DNA of 64,000 nucleotides, from contig CM048848.1 of NCBI GenBank assembly GCA_026545225.1, positions 45,342,806 to 45,406,805 on the forward strand, written 5' to 3'. Of this stretch, positions 34,436 through 46,792 are shown one piece after another. Numbering within the stretch: the stretch's first letter is position 1; each line of letters begins with the position of its first letter. The notes under the pieces were generated by a model, which saw only the letters and a program-made list of their open reading frames with translations, searched no databases and was not told the DNA's origin. The DNA comes from Cornus controversa. Taxonomy: Eukaryota > Streptophyta > Magnoliopsida > Cornales > Cornaceae. The translations under genes and the position numbers were made by a program.

Positions 34436-34606
34436 ATCTTCACCTAGTTTGATCCGTAATCAGTGATGTAATCAAAAACCATATAAAGTTTTCCACAATC
34501 AAATATCAGTAAATGAGAAAGTTATCACGATGGTATTCTCATCTGAGTTTATCTATTCATATACTCCGTGTATATATATAGTATATATATATATATATAT
34601 ATATAT

Positions 34607-35293
34607 AGGAAGGCATATTCGCAGTCTTCTTCCCTCCTATTGCATTTTATTTATTTATTTATTTTTAAATAAATGACAAAAAAATTTATAAATTCATTAA
34701 TGTATCATTTTTATTTTATAATATCATAACTACCATTTATTTTATAAACTTTAACTCTTTTTACTTTCTTTAGTACTTTTTTTTGTGTTTTTGGAGTAAT
34801 GTCAAAAAATATAATTTATTCTGTAGAGATAAATTTTTTTAGGTCCTTTTTTTGTGTACTATATTTTTTTTCCTCAAATGAGATTATTTATTTTACTTAT
34901 GATAACTTTTTTTTGGGTCATGTCAAAATAAATAATTAAGAAATATTTTTTTGGGTTTTTTTTTTCGGTTCTTGTCAAAAGAAATCTTTTTATTTAACAT
35001 AGATAACTTTTTTTTTTAATCCGGTAAAAATAGATAATTTATTTAGCATAAATAACTCTTTTTTTTTCATGTCAAAAGATAACATATTTAGAAGAGATAA
35101 CATTTTTTTTAAGATTCTCTCAAAAGAGACCTAAAATACTAAAGATGAAAAATAAAGAGGGGATATCTTAGAGGGTAATTGTGTAACTTGATAAAAATAA
35201 TAATCATTCACTTATAAAATTAGAATTATAGTGTCATTTCATTTGAGATAGGAGTACAAATATATAAAAGAGGAGTGCAAATATCGTCTCCCT
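34607..35293. mobile_element. MITE-like insertion flanked by (AT)n
   Basis: The ends are imperfect inverted copies: AGGAAGGCATATTCGCAGTC on the left versus AGGGAGACGATATTTGCACT read inward from the right. Microsatellite (TA)n lies on both sides. The paralogous region at about 41,100 lacks it, passing directly from ATCTGAGTTTAT to AAGGAATGATGG. The inside is AT-rich and non-coding. Confidence 0.55.
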
Positions 35294-35302
35294 ATATATA
35301 TA

Positions 35303-35336
<34 letters not shown>

Positions 35337-35454
35337 TTTAAGGAATGACGATTGTGGTCTTTGGCTTTTGATTAGAGCATTTCCTAGTGTACCATCCGGG
35401 TGCATACAATTTCTTCCTCTACATGCTTCAGATAATTTTTCAATTTTTTTTTAA

Positions 35455-36470
35455 GGGACTGTTTGGAAAATATTTGGATTCCAAATTTCTATTGCCATTT
35501 TTAAAATTTTAAAATCTATGTTAAAAAATAAGTTTGGTAACCGATTTTCATTTTTGAAATTTTAAAATTCAATGTTAAAATTTTGGAAGACATAAAGGCA
35601 TATTTTGAAAGCAAAAATTTGTGACTTCCAAATTTCGATTCTAGTTTAAGAGCACTGTAGCAGAGCTATAGTGCAACTTAAAACTTACTAACTATATAAT
35701 CGTTTATTACAGGCCTAATCACTTCGCCGCATCAGCACTTGGTTATCTTCGCTAGGGCTCCGAGCGACATTGCTCCATCTTCCTCACCTCTCTTCATCTT
35801 TCTGAATCACAGCCTGGTTATCTCTCTCTATATCTCTATCTCTCTGTTATTCTTTATTTATTTTGCTCTGAATTGTGAACCCAAATCCTTTAGATGTTGA
35901 TTATCACATCAAGGCTAGCTGGTTATGGCCTTTTTTTCTATATATATAGTACTGTAATTGGCTGAATCACGAATTTAAGATTTCTGAGTAGCTAAAGTTA
36001 TGGATGTAATTGTCCTGAACTTGCTTTTTTATTACTTTCCAACTGGCTTATCTTTCTGTAGTTTAGTTTTCTTTTATACTTATTATACGCATCCAGTGCT
36101 TTCCCTATTATTATTGAGCTTCATGTGGGCCTGAGGCAGACATTATTATGCCCAATCTTATAATGCATCTATATTGCTTCTTTTAAAATCAGTAGAAGAA
36201 GTAGTAAAATTCGATATCGGGTTTTACTGTGCTGATTTTTCTGGGATTGAGTCTAATGACATTTTGATTTTGAGTTAGAAAACTATTTCTTTAACTTTAT
36301 TTAGATTAATAGGTTACAAATTACGTTTGCTCTTACAATTTGTCATTTCGAGTTCTAATTAGAAAATATGTTTTTGACATTTAGTGTAGATTAATTCTTT
36401 TCTAAGATTTATTTTATGTATAGATTCTAGGTTATCAAGATATTACCCTCGTTGTATGATCATGTTGACA
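35455..36470. mobile_element. About 1-kb insertion carrying a gene 5'-end-like segment
   Basis: Compared with the paralogous sequence near 41,290-41,310, about 1,016 bp is extra here: the flanks CAATTTTTTTTTAA and GATTAAAAAGTTATGATG are adjacent there. It starts GGGACTGTTTGG, a common start of plant non-autonomous DNA elements, but no matching inverted end was found. Inside, at 35,740-35,840, is a GC-richer stretch followed by a CT-rich tract, like a 5' UTR and first-intron start. Confidence 0.45.
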
Positions 36471-39040
36471 ATTTGTTAGATTAAAAAGTTATGATGGCAT
36501 GTACTTTCGATCAAATAATAACGAATACAATTTTCACAGTGAAAGAATGCTCTTATAATATAGTTACTTGAGAGTAACTAACTAACTGTTTGCATCTAAA
36601 TTGAGCATTTGGTTGTATGGTAGTGAAAGAAAGTCTTTGAGTGATCACTAGGGCCGAAACTTGAGTAAGTAATGCAAGGCTGCATAGATAAATGCCTACT
36701 AATCTTTAACATTTTCTCTTCTATCCTCACTAAAAAATTTATTTATTTATATTACATTTTTGAGAGTTTCTCAAAATTCTATAATATCTCTACTAATTTT
36801 TAATATTTTCTTTCTCTAAATCTATCACTCTTTATATATTACATTGATTGTACATATGATTTTTGAAAATATAGATGAAGAATTTCATCTCTCTCTATTC
36901 TTCTTATTTCTCTATTAGAGAGAGAATAATTCAATTTGCATGCTTTCAAATGTGAGATTGCTATTGTTTCACACATAAAAATTGATCAGAGAATTCAATT
37001 TGGGACCACTCCAATCAAAATTTTGCAGTCTAAGTTGAATTTAAATCTAACTTATTATTGAAAAGCTAAAAATTAATTATCGCATATTCTTTTGAATTAG
37101 CAGTGCACTCATCACTCATCAAATTGTCCTATATTTGTGAAGGAGCACTATCATTTTAGGCGAAATGCAATGAAAATTTATCATGGTTTAAACCCAAATA
37201 TTTGTGTGTTTTTATATACATATATGTACATGGAAGAAATTAGGGTTTGTAATTTGTTTATGTCTCTCTAATTTTTTTTAATTATTTCTGTGATCTACTA
37301 AATTTTTATTGATATGTGGAGTTTCTTAGATATGGGTTGATCATAATTTTTCCAAGATCGTCTTCAATTATCATCTTAGTCTAACAAAAAATATACATAC
37401 TTAACAAAAAAATAATTTCAAATGGAAGTATGAATATTTTAAAATGAAATATATATTAAGTTAAAAAAAAAATCTATTATGTAATTTAATTTTTTTTTAT
37501 CTTATTATTGTTCATTATTGCCCCCTCTCAAATTATTTTCTGGCTCTGGTTCCAAGTTGTCACATCAGAAATGACACACTGATCTACATTCAACGTTACA
37601 ATTTAAACGTTTCATCAGTGTCAGCTTTTCCCCTAGCCCTCACGAGAGCAATTGTCAGCTATCGACAAATGTCATCTTGGCCTGCCTACGTGGAGGATCA
37701 ATGATCGACCTTTATTATAAATAAAACTCATTTATGTCTGAGCAAAGGTCATGCACTAATACACCTGCATTACATACTTTATATCCACTAGGTTCCAAGC
37801 CTTTCACACTTAATATATTTTCAAGCTTGCTTCAACAATGTAGCTTTAGGCTTACTTTATTACACTTACATGCTTTTATTAGTGCAATCTTGCAGTTCGA
37901 GTCTTTTTTAATTTTCTTGTATTTACAAGCATTCATTAGTTTAATCTTGTGATAGTGTAACCTTGTGACACTTATTGTTCCTTTCAATCCAAACTTGTAA
38001 TTCATAAGAGGAGGCTCAGACCGTATTACGGTAGAGTATAATTAAGACTTACATTTTTGTATCCTGCAAGGAATTGTAACTGATCTTTGTAGACACTCAT
38101 TTTAACCTTACCCAATTAAATGAGGAATTTGGTAATCTTCAGCTAGAAAGGGATGAAACTATAGTTTCATAGCCTAACATGTTTAGAAAATTTCGATTCT
38201 CAAATCAAAAAATGGGCGTTGTCACAAGGTGTCAAAATCATAGGGTAAAAAAAAGTGGGGGGTCCACGATTCAAACCCACAGTATTGATTGTGTATGTAG
38301 AGTGCACCCCGTATTGACTAGTAGACCTAAAATGTTGAGTTGGTTGAGGGGATAGAATCTAAATATTCTGTTAGCTTATCTTCAATTACTTTATTTAATG
38401 TCGAAGTTATTTTCATTCTAGCTAAATTAATGAATTGCATGGTTAACAATATTATTGAATATAACTATACTAACAGCTAAGATATAGTACTTATTGTCAA
38501 TTAGCTAGAACTTTACTTACTCTAGCCCCTTATTTTTTTTCCACATTTCAAGTGCTTAAGTTTTGGTCCGGTGGTATCATTGAGACGGACTTTATGTGGA
38601 GCTCTTACTAGTTATCTAGATATCAATTTCCTTTATTACTGTTTTAAAGAGAACCCATTTGTGGTGAGGATTGTTTGTAGTTGGAATATCTGTGATTTGA
38701 TTTATTTTAGTTCTGAATATCAAATGATTATGTTATGTCGATACGGAACTGTGATTGTTATCTCTTTTGTTATACAGAAAAATCATGACAATAGTTTATA
38801 TTTGGATATTTTCTTTGTTACGATTGAGTTGTGAAAGTAATTGAAATAGTTGTGATGTTAAGTCACGTACAAGTTGAGTGAAACGTCAAGAGTATTCTGA
38901 TCTCAACTTGGGGTGTGGAGAAAGTAAGACTTGATCGTATAAATACTCAACAACTATAAGTCTTCGTGTAACATGACTTGTTCTCGCAACAAAAATAGAA
39001 GAATAATCCAATATATTTTAAATACCCGAAATATACAACA
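36471..39040. other. Intergenic DNA, no gene recognised
   Basis: 36,471-36,530 still aligns with 41,311-41,355 and marks the far end of the tandem duplication. Beyond it the sequence is AT-rich. 37,560-38,200 has an LTR-like composition but no pairs or termini were identified. No ORF here looks coding. Confidence 0.4.
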
Positions 39041-39208
39041 CAAATCATATATATGATCTACCACCAAAAAAACAAAAGATTACCTAACATTCAAAAGCAT
39101 ACTCACAAAAGAATCATCACTCATTTGCTGCTTAAAAATATAAACACTAAAAATAAATAAATAAATAAATATATATATACAGAAAAGGACCCAATTAATA
39201 GAGAAGAC

Positions 39209-39493
39209 TCAAGAGGTGTGATCATGGACAGTTGAATCTTGTCTTAATGTTGGTGATTTCATGCTCTTGGAAGAAGGAGACAGCTCGCCACCGGCGGGCA
39301 TGTCGGCGAGAGCGGCGAGCATCCGGCGGATACTAACAGAGCGAGCTGTTTTGAAGCTGTGAGATCTGCTCTGGGTCTTGGAGAAGATGTTGGATGACTT
39401 TGAAAGGATGATATAAACCAGAGCTTGAACCACAACAAATAAGCCCACCTTCAACAACATGTCCCCTAAAAAGCCTTCAATCGCCATGATCAT
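39209..39493 (-). CDS. Small single-pass membrane protein, unknown function (copy 2)
   Basis: The 94-residue paralogue of the gene at 15,028-15,309, same strand. It starts MIMAIEGFLGD and has one transmembrane segment (MLLKVGLFVVVQALVYIIL), the same basic Ser-rich stretch and a tail longer by one residue (TLRQDST). The frame remains open upstream to 39,628, but those 45 extra residues include low-complexity sequence and are not shared with copy 1, so the start matching copy 1 is preferred. About ten amino-acid differences separate the copies. This copy keeps its ancestral upstream region, although roughly 1.1 kb of extra sequence (39,765-40,865) lies within it. Confidence 0.8.
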   Translation of the reverse strand: MIMAIEGFLGDMLLKVGLFVVVQALVYIILSKSSNIFSKTQSRSHSFKTARSVSIRRMLAALADMPAGGELSPSSKSMKSPTLRQDSTVHDHTS

Positions 39494-39764
39494 ATATATG
39501 GATGCTAAGACTGCTATGTATATGTATATGGGATTGTAGAGAGAGAAAGAGGGAGAGTTATGAGAGAGAAAATTGGAGAATGAATGAAAATTGTGGAATG
39601 GAAAAGAAGAGCCCATGCAAAGACACATTTATAATGTGGCATTTGTGACTGTTAAAAGCCCACCCCTTTGACTTTTCAACTCTCCAATCAAGAAAAGAAT
39701 TCTATATAGAACCTACATGTTGCTAGAAAAGTTGACTTTGGGTCATTCTTGACATTTTAGACTT

Positions 39765-40865
39765 CGTGGAAAGTTCACAAATTTATATTTCTGACATCTG
39801 AAGATGCAAAGAAAAGATGATGTACGAAACTCATAATTTTGCAATTTCCAGAAGCCTACCCATTCAAATCATCCCCATCTGATTGGCTGCCAAACAAGTT
39901 GAAATGTCTACAAATTTAATTGCAACTTGTACAAGTGGATGTAACAAGGGAATTTTATTTATTTATTTATTTATTTATTTTGGTCGTTGGACTTGTATGT
40001 TTGAATTCGAAAACACCTTCTCCGCACGGAGGAGGTAAGAATGTGTTCTATCGTGATTTATGGGTTCAAATTCGAAAACAGCTTCTCTATGAAAAATATA
40101 AGATTCTATACATATGATCCTACAATGACACAAGCCTCATAAACTGGAATAACCTTTATTTATATTGGCTAGTTCAATGAATTTAAACTCGAGCTTTTTT
40201 TTTTTGAACTCAAATTAGATGCAATTTAATAAGATCCAACTCAGCATCAACTTATTAATAATTTTTTTTGGGTAAATAAAAGTACTAGTATTTGATCGAT
40301 CGATAATAATAATACAGACTAGGTTTGAGTTAGTCTTCTACACCTCTTTTTAAGTCAAACCGAGTTGAGATCTTAAAATTTCAAGTAAAGCTCAATCCAT
40401 ATAATAGCAAAAGGAATTATTTTAGATCAATTCACACAAATGCAGGTTGTCCGTTCAAGTTGCACTTACCGTATTTCTCTCTAACATATTCTAATAATAT
40501 GTGCTTGTTCAATTTCTCAACTCACATCGCTTAATTAATCAAAAATCATTTTTCTTTTTTTTCAAAGGGCTACGTTTGGTGTTTGGTTAGATGAAAATAC
40601 CAAGAAAACAAGGATTCCATTTGATTAGATGTTAATGACAAGAAAAGAAAGAAAATAAAAAAATTTCAAATACGGGATAAAAATTTTATTTTTTATTTTC
40701 TTTTACTTTCACTTTTTAATATTAATTTTTATGTAATCAAATTGAAGCAAAAGATTATGTTTAATGAGTCTTATCTTGTTGACGTGGAGATAATGCTTGC
40801 ACGCAATGGTTGGCATTAGTTTAATGTGTGTCACTTTCCCACGTGGTTACACGTAACAATCACGT
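39765..40865. other. Sequence absent from the paralogous copy, with a SINE-like remnant
   Basis: Copy 1 passes from CTTTCTTGACTTTTGAC to GAAGACAGCCTTAGAAC within about 60 bp; here about 1.1 kb intervenes. At about 40,055-40,130 the order GGGTTCAAATTCGAAAACAG then CTTCTCTATGAAAAATATAAG resembles the box B to tail region of plant Au-type SINEs, strongly decayed. An (ATTT)n tract lies at 39,955-39,980. Confidence 0.4.
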
Positions 40866-41881
40866 TTTAAAGAAGACTGCCTTAGAACATTCACTTTCTA
40901 AAATTCTTACAATCAACTTCTCCAAATATATAATAATAATAATAGTAATAATAATAAAATAAATAAAGTCCTTTAATTATCTACCTTTCCAAAGCGTTGA
41001 AGTTGGTAAAGTCTTGACCTTGACCTAGTTTCATTCGTAACGAGTGATTTAATCAAAAGTTCTCCTCAATGATTGTATTCTCATCTGAGTTTATTTAATC
41101 ATTTTTATTTATTTTTTATTTTTTTTATAAGGAATGATGGTGGTGGTCTTATTTTACCCATAAAATAAATAATAATAATAAAATAAATGATGGAAGTCTC
41201 TGACTTTTTAATTAAAGCATTTTATAGTCGACCACGAGACGCATATATATATATACCTTATATAGGCACCGGACAGTTTTCAATTTTTTTTTTAAATTAT
41301 TAGATTAAAAAATTATGATGCTTGTATTTTTGGATCAAATAATTATGAATACAAACCCTCAAACCCTTGAAAGTGTTTAATGTTTCTCCTTTGCTTAAGG
41401 TTGTGTGTTTCCATATCTCTATTCTGATATGGTTTCGAAAGGTTGATTAGGTGGAAACTTACGGCCAAAAGTGGAAGAAAAATAAATTAGCATGAATATA
41501 TATATTTTTAAAAAAATATATAAGAAATTACTATTTCATATTTTAGAATTTTTAAAATCATTGTAACTTTATAAAACTTTATCAAAAAATGAAAACTTTC
41601 TATGTTTTTTGCAAAAAGAAAAAAACAAACAAATGAGAAATTAGGTGATTATCGAAAAAAATATGATACTTGCACCGAAATGGTGCACCTGAGTTGTGTA
41701 ACCGAAAACTTTAGCCACCTTTAGTTTCATGAAACTAGGACCCATGTGGGGTCCACTCCAATGAAATCAAAGGCTGAAAAGTGAAAGAAGAAAAATTGAA
41801 CTTTTTCAAGAAAATGCCAAAAAAATGTTATTTTGTTAGTTTGAATAGCATCAAAGTAAATATGATTACACTTGCTAAAAT

Positions 41882-42155
41882 TGTTGGAAGTATTTATTTA
41901 TTCATTAAAGTTATTTGAGTCGATTGATGTCCTAGTCAATAGAACTTTGTTGTTAGTGGTGTGTGGTTATTTAACGTGTCCTAGTCTGTAGGAGAGTTTG
42001 ATATACACGATGTGTAATGCCTAGAATTGTGTCATTAGTTGTTGGTGTATTGCCTATATAAAGACTATTTGATTATTAAATAATATATCTCAGTACTTTC
42101 TCTTTTACTTGTCTTTATTGTTTCAGCTTTATATATAATATTACACTTTACAATA
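41882..42155 (+). repeat. 5' LTR of the Copia element
   Basis: It contains a TATA-like CTATATAAAGAC at about 42,053 and a T-rich U5. It pairs with 46,514-46,787. Confidence 0.93.
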
Positions 42156-42156
42156 G

Positions 42157-42171
42157 TGGTATCAGAGCCAG
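42157..42171 (+). promoter_or_regulatory. Primer-binding site (initiator-Met tRNA)
   Basis: TGGTATCAGAGCCAG lies one base after the 5' LTR and is complementary to the 3' end of initiator methionine tRNA. Confidence 0.92.
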
Positions 42172-42289
42172 TTTGAGAGAGTAAGTGAGAGTTAAACAGT
42201 CAAAGAGAGAGTGAGTAACGTGAGTCCATCTGGCAGTAGCTTATTTTCTTATTACCCATCTGTTTTCTTGCAAGAGTAGCCGTGAGCAG

Positions 42290-43250
42290 ATGGCTTCTGA
42301 CAACTTTGTGCAGCCAGCCATTCCAAGATTTGATGGTCACTATGACCATTGGAGCATGTTGATGGAAAATTTTTTGAAGTCTAAAGAATACTAGAATATA
42401 GTTGATTCTGGTGTAGCAGTACCAACAGCTGGTGTGGCGATTACAAAGGCACAAAAAACAGAGTTGGAAGGATTGAGGTTAAAGGATTTGAAGGCAAAGA
42501 ATTATTTGTTCCAGGCCATTGATCGATCTATCTTGGAAACTATTCTCAGTAAAGAAACTTCTAAGCAAATTTGGGATTCTATGAAAAAGAAATTCCAAGG
42601 CTCAACAAGAGCAAAAAGGCAACAGCTCCAAGCAATTCGTACAGAGTTCGAAATACTCCATATGAAATTGGGAGAGTTCATTTCTGAGTTCCTCTCAAGA
42701 ATTATGGCAATTATCAACAAGATGCAGGTCCATGGCGAGAAGATTGAGGATGTAACAGTAATCAAGAAAATCCTTCGATCGATGACACCAAAGTTCAATT
42801 ATGTGGTGTGTTCGATTGAAGAGTCAAAAGACCTTGATCAGCTTTCAATTAATGAACTTCAAGGTTCATTATTGGTTCATGAGCAAAAGTTGATCCAGCA
42901 GGAAAAAGAGGAGCAAGCTTTGAAGGCTTCAACTGACAACAATACTAATCAATCAGCCGACCGAGGTAGAGGAAGAGGAGGTCGAGGCAACAGAGATGGT
43001 GGTAGTGGAAAAGGAGGACGAGGCAATAGAGATGGAGGCAGACCATACAATGACCGTGGAAACCAGCAATACATTCAACACCAAGATAATCACTTTCAAG
43101 GAAGAGGAAAAGGAAGAGGAGGAGGCCACCACTCAACTACTTACAGACCCATGTCAGCAGCTAATATTGAGTGCTTCAGATGTCATATATACGACCATTA
43201 TTGATCAGAATGTTGTACAAATATATCAAAAGGACGTAGTGAAAAATCTC
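42290..43250 (+). pseudogene. Copia gag, broken
   Basis: It starts MASDNFVQPAIPRFDG at 42,290. An in-frame TAG at 42,392-42,394 replaces the Trp usually found in this gag context (SKEY then a stop). The capsid-like UBN2/gag domain follows (SKQIWDSMKKKFQG, RTEFEILHMKLGE, ILRSMTPKFN), then an Arg- and Gly-rich linker and a CCHC knuckle that starts CFRCHIYDHY and is cut by TGA at 43,202-43,204, with the last Cys just beyond. Gag would form the particle and bind the RNA. The two stops are single-base changes, consistent with decay after insertion. Confidence 0.9.
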
Positions 43251-46200
43251 ACTACGTAGAAAAGGAAGAAGAAATCTCTTTATTGATGGCATGTTATGCT
43301 AAGGAAGAAGCCAATCATAATCTGTGCTATTTAGACACAGGTTGTAGCAATCACATGTGTGGTGACAAATCTGCATTCTCGGAGTTGGATGAGTCCTTTC
43401 GTGATAGTGTGAAGTTTGGAGACAATTTTAAAGTCTCTGTAATGGAGAGAGGAAAGGTAACAATCCAAACCAAGGGAAATACCCTTTAGAATATTGCTGA
43501 TGTACTATTTGTTCCAGATTTGAAAATGAAGTTACTTAGTGTTGGCCAGCTGCAAGAAAAAGGGTATAAAGTCTCTATCAAAGGGGGAGTCTGTAAAATA
43601 TTAGATGAAAAACTGGGTTTAATTGCTCAGGTCAATATGACTTCAAATCGAATGTTTTCGCTGTATCTCAATAACACTTCTCATACGTGCTTTTCTGCAA
43701 GACTAAGTGAAGAGGCATGGCTGTGGCATTTTCGCTATGGGCATCTGAATTTTGGCGGGTTAAAAACTTTGCAACAAAAGAATATGGTCGAGGGACTACC
43801 ACAATTTGTCACACCTCCTCAAATTTGTGAAGAGTGTGTTGTTAGCAAACAACCTCGCAGTCAATTTCCAAAAGGAAAATCTCAGAGAGCTAAGAATGTG
43901 CTGGAACTGGTGCATTCTGACTTGTGTGGTCCGATCACTCCAATGCCAAATGGAGGTAAACGATATTTTATATCATTCATTGATGATTTTAGTCGTAAAA
44001 TTTGGGTTTATTTTTTGCATGAAAAATCTGAAGCTCTCACAGCTTTCAAAAGTTTCAAAGCATTAGTTGAGAAGGAAGCAGGTGCTCCAATAAAAGTATT
44101 ACACACCGATCGTGGTGGAGGGTATCACTCAGAATAATTTTATGATTTCTGTGATAAGCAATGAATAAGAAGGCAGCTGACTGTAGCCTACACACCACAA
44201 CAAAATGGTGTTTGCGAGAAGAAAAATTGCACAGTTCTGAATATGGTGAGAAGTCTTTTGACAAGGTGTAGTGTCCCAAGAAGTTTTTGGCCTGAAGTAG
44301 TCAATTGAAGCTCACATATATTGAATAGAAGTCCTACTCTTATTGTTCAAGATATGGCACCAGAAGAAGCTTGGAGCAGACATAGACCGGTTGTGGATCA
44401 TTTCAGAATTTTTGGGTGTATTGCTTATGCCCACAGCCCAGATATGAAGAGGAGAAAGCTTGATGATAAAGGAGAAAAATGTATTTTTCTTGGTGTTAGT
44501 GATCATTCGAAAGCTTATAAATTATATAATCTTGTCACCAAAAAAATTGTAATTAGTCGTGATGTCATTTTTGATGAGAAAAATTCTTGGCCATGGAGTT
44601 ACAGTATTGTTGGACAGCAAATTCCAGCAGATTTCGATGGTGAAAATGAAGGAGAAAGGCAGCAATCCTTATAACCACAAATTCCAGCAGCTTTTGTACC
44701 AGAGAATCCATCCAATAGAGCTTCTACGGCTGCTGAAACTTCACTAACAACTGCAGAATCTGATGAACTTATTAATGCAGCAGCAAGTTCACATCCTCAA
44801 CGTGTTAGAAAGAAGCCTGCTTGGATGCAAGACTATGAGGTGACTGGTATTAAAATGTCTGAAAACTCTCTTACATATTATGCTCTATTTTCAGACTATG
44901 ATCCCACAACATTTGAAGTTGCTGTGAAAGAATCAAAATGGCGCAAGGCCATGGATGATGAATTGTAACCATAGAAAGGAATCACATTTGGGAGTTGACG
45001 GATCTTCCGAAAGGGCAGAAAACCATTGGTGTCAAATGGGTTTACAAGACGAAATTGAAGGAGAATGGTGAAGTTGATAAATACAAGGCGCGTCTCGTAG
45101 CTAAAGGGTACAAGCAAGAGTTTGGTGTGAATTACAAAGAGGTTTTTGCTCCTGTTGCGAGGCATGATACGATTAGAATGGTGATTGCATTGGTAGCCCA
45201 AAACTCATGGCTTATTTTCCAGTTGGATATTAAATCAGCATTCTTACATGGTGATTTGGAAGAACAAGTATTTATCTATCAACCTTCTGGTTATATTAAG
45301 ACTGGAAGTAAACATAAAGTGTATAAACTAAAAAAAGGCTCTATATGGACTAAAACAAGCTCCACGGGCTTGGTATAGTTGTATTGATGCCTATTTTCTA
45401 AAGAAAGGTTTTAAGAAGTGTCCATATGAACATACACTTTATATTAAAATTGGAGATGGAGGAAAGATGATTATTGTGTGCTTATATGTAGATGATCTTA
45501 TCTTTACTAGAAATGATACTACTATGTTTGATGATTTAAAGAAATCTATGATGATAGAGTTTAATATGTCTGATCTTGGAATGATGCATTATTTTCTTGG
45601 TATTGAAGTGAAGCAAACAACTAATGGTATTTTTATCTCTCAAAGAAAATATGTGCAAGAAATTTTAGACAGGTTTGGAATGAAGAATTGTAATCCTGTG
45701 AATACACCAACAGAGTGTGGATTGAAGCTAAGCAAGGATCATGGAGGAAAAAAGGTTGTAAGTACTGTTTACAAGCAAATTGTGGGGAGTTTAATGTATT
45801 TGACAGCAACAAGGCCAGATATAATGTACTATGTGAGTCTTATAAGTAGATACATGGAGAAACCAAAGGAGATGCATCTTCTCACTGCCAAGAGGATATT
45901 ACGCTATTTGTGAGGAACTATGGAGTTCGGTTTACTCTACATGAAAGGGAAGGCAGCAGACTTGGTAGGCTTTACTGACAGTGATTTTGTAGGGGACCAA
46001 GATGACAGAAGAAGCACATCGGGCTATGTTTTTATGCTGGGGTCAAGAGCTATTTCGTGGTCTTCTAAGAAACAGCCAATAGTTACGCTATCAACTACTG
46101 AAGCTAAATTTGTTGCAGAAACATCGTGTGCATGTCAAGCTATTTGGTTGAGAAAAATTCTTAAAGAGCTGCATTTCAAGCAAGAGGGAGCAACTGCAAT

Positions 46201-46441
46201 TTATTGTGACAACAGTTCCGCGATAAAGCTCTCCAAAAATCCTGTTATGCACGGGCGAAGCAAGCACATAAATGTAAAGTATCATTACTTGAGGGATCTC
46301 ACAAATGATGAAGTCATTCAACTAAATTATTGCAGAAGTGAAGATCAGATTGCTGATATTTTAACCAAGCCCCTCAAATCCCCTGCATTCCAGAGCTTCA
46401 GGAGGCAGCTTAGTGTGTGTACTTCAGCTGATTCAATTTGA
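43251..46441 (+). pseudogene. Copia pol (protease, integrase, reverse transcriptase, RNase H), broken
   Basis: Domains in order: aspartic protease (YLDTGCSNHM near 43,330); GAG-pre-integrase and HHCC zinc finger (LWHFRYGHLNFGGL, CEECVVSKQ); integrase core with the three acidic positions in HSDLCGP, HTDRGGGY and QQNGVCEKK; reverse transcriptase (GVKWVYKTKL, AFLHGDLEE, YVDDL at 45,485-45,499); and RNase H ([34 protein letters not shown]). In-frame stops occur near 43,487, 44,136, 44,672 and 45,912, further breaks between 44,137 and 44,320 and near 44,966, and a frameshift at about 45,335-45,375. All domains are recognisable and collinear with intact Copia elements. Confidence 0.92.
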
Positions 46442-46502
46442 GGGAAAGTTCTTCGAAATTTGGCACTTATTAAACTGAATGTTATTTGTGGAACATCAGT
46501 TT

Positions 46503-46513
46503 AAGGAAGGGAT
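46503..46513 (+). promoter_or_regulatory. Polypurine tract
   Basis: AAGGAAGGGAT directly precedes the 3' LTR, where second-strand synthesis is primed in LTR elements. Confidence 0.75.
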
Positions 46514-46787
46514 TGTTGGAAGTATTTATTTATTTATTTAAGTTATTTGAGTCAATTGTTGTTCTAGTCAATAGGACTTTGTTGTTTGTGGTGTGTGGTT
46601 GTTTAACGTGTCCTAGTCTATAGGAGAGTTTGATATACACGATGTGTAATGCCTAGAATTGTGCCATTAGTTGTTGATGTATTGCCTATATAAAGGCTAT
46701 TTGATTATTAAATAATATATCTCAGTACTTTCTCTTTTACTTGTCTTTATTGTTTCAGCTTTATATATAATATTACACTTTGCAACA
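46514..46787 (+). repeat. 3' LTR of the Copia element
   Basis: 274 bp, TGTTGGAAG to TTTGCAACA, matching the 5' LTR at about 95% of positions by eye. Confidence 0.93.
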
Positions 46788-46792
46788 AAAAT

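Larger units (their letters stand above)
41882..46787 (+). mobile_element. Ty1/copia LTR retrotransposon, 4.9 kb, full structure, coding region broken
   Basis: Two 274-bp LTRs (TGTTGGAAG...CAACA, with CAATA in the 5' copy) are flanked by the 5-bp duplication AAAAT (41,877-41,881 and 46,788-46,792). In order: 5' LTR, PBS for initiator-Met tRNA, gag, protease, integrase, reverse transcriptase, RNase H, polypurine tract, 3' LTR. Integrase before reverse transcriptase defines the Copia superfamily. About 14 differences between the LTRs (roughly 5%) by eye suggest an insertion that is old but far younger than the gypsy relics. Stops and at least one frameshift make it non-autonomous. Confidence 0.95.

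Noticed and set aside
38210-38300. Minus-strand GGGTTTGAATCGTGG resembling a tRNA T-arm
   Set aside because: No acceptor, D or anticodon stem could be built around it; at most a SINE trace.
39494-39628. N-terminal extension of membrane-protein copy 2
   Set aside because: The frame is open but copy 1 has no counterpart, and the extension covers 5' UTR-like sequence; the start shared by both copies is preferred.
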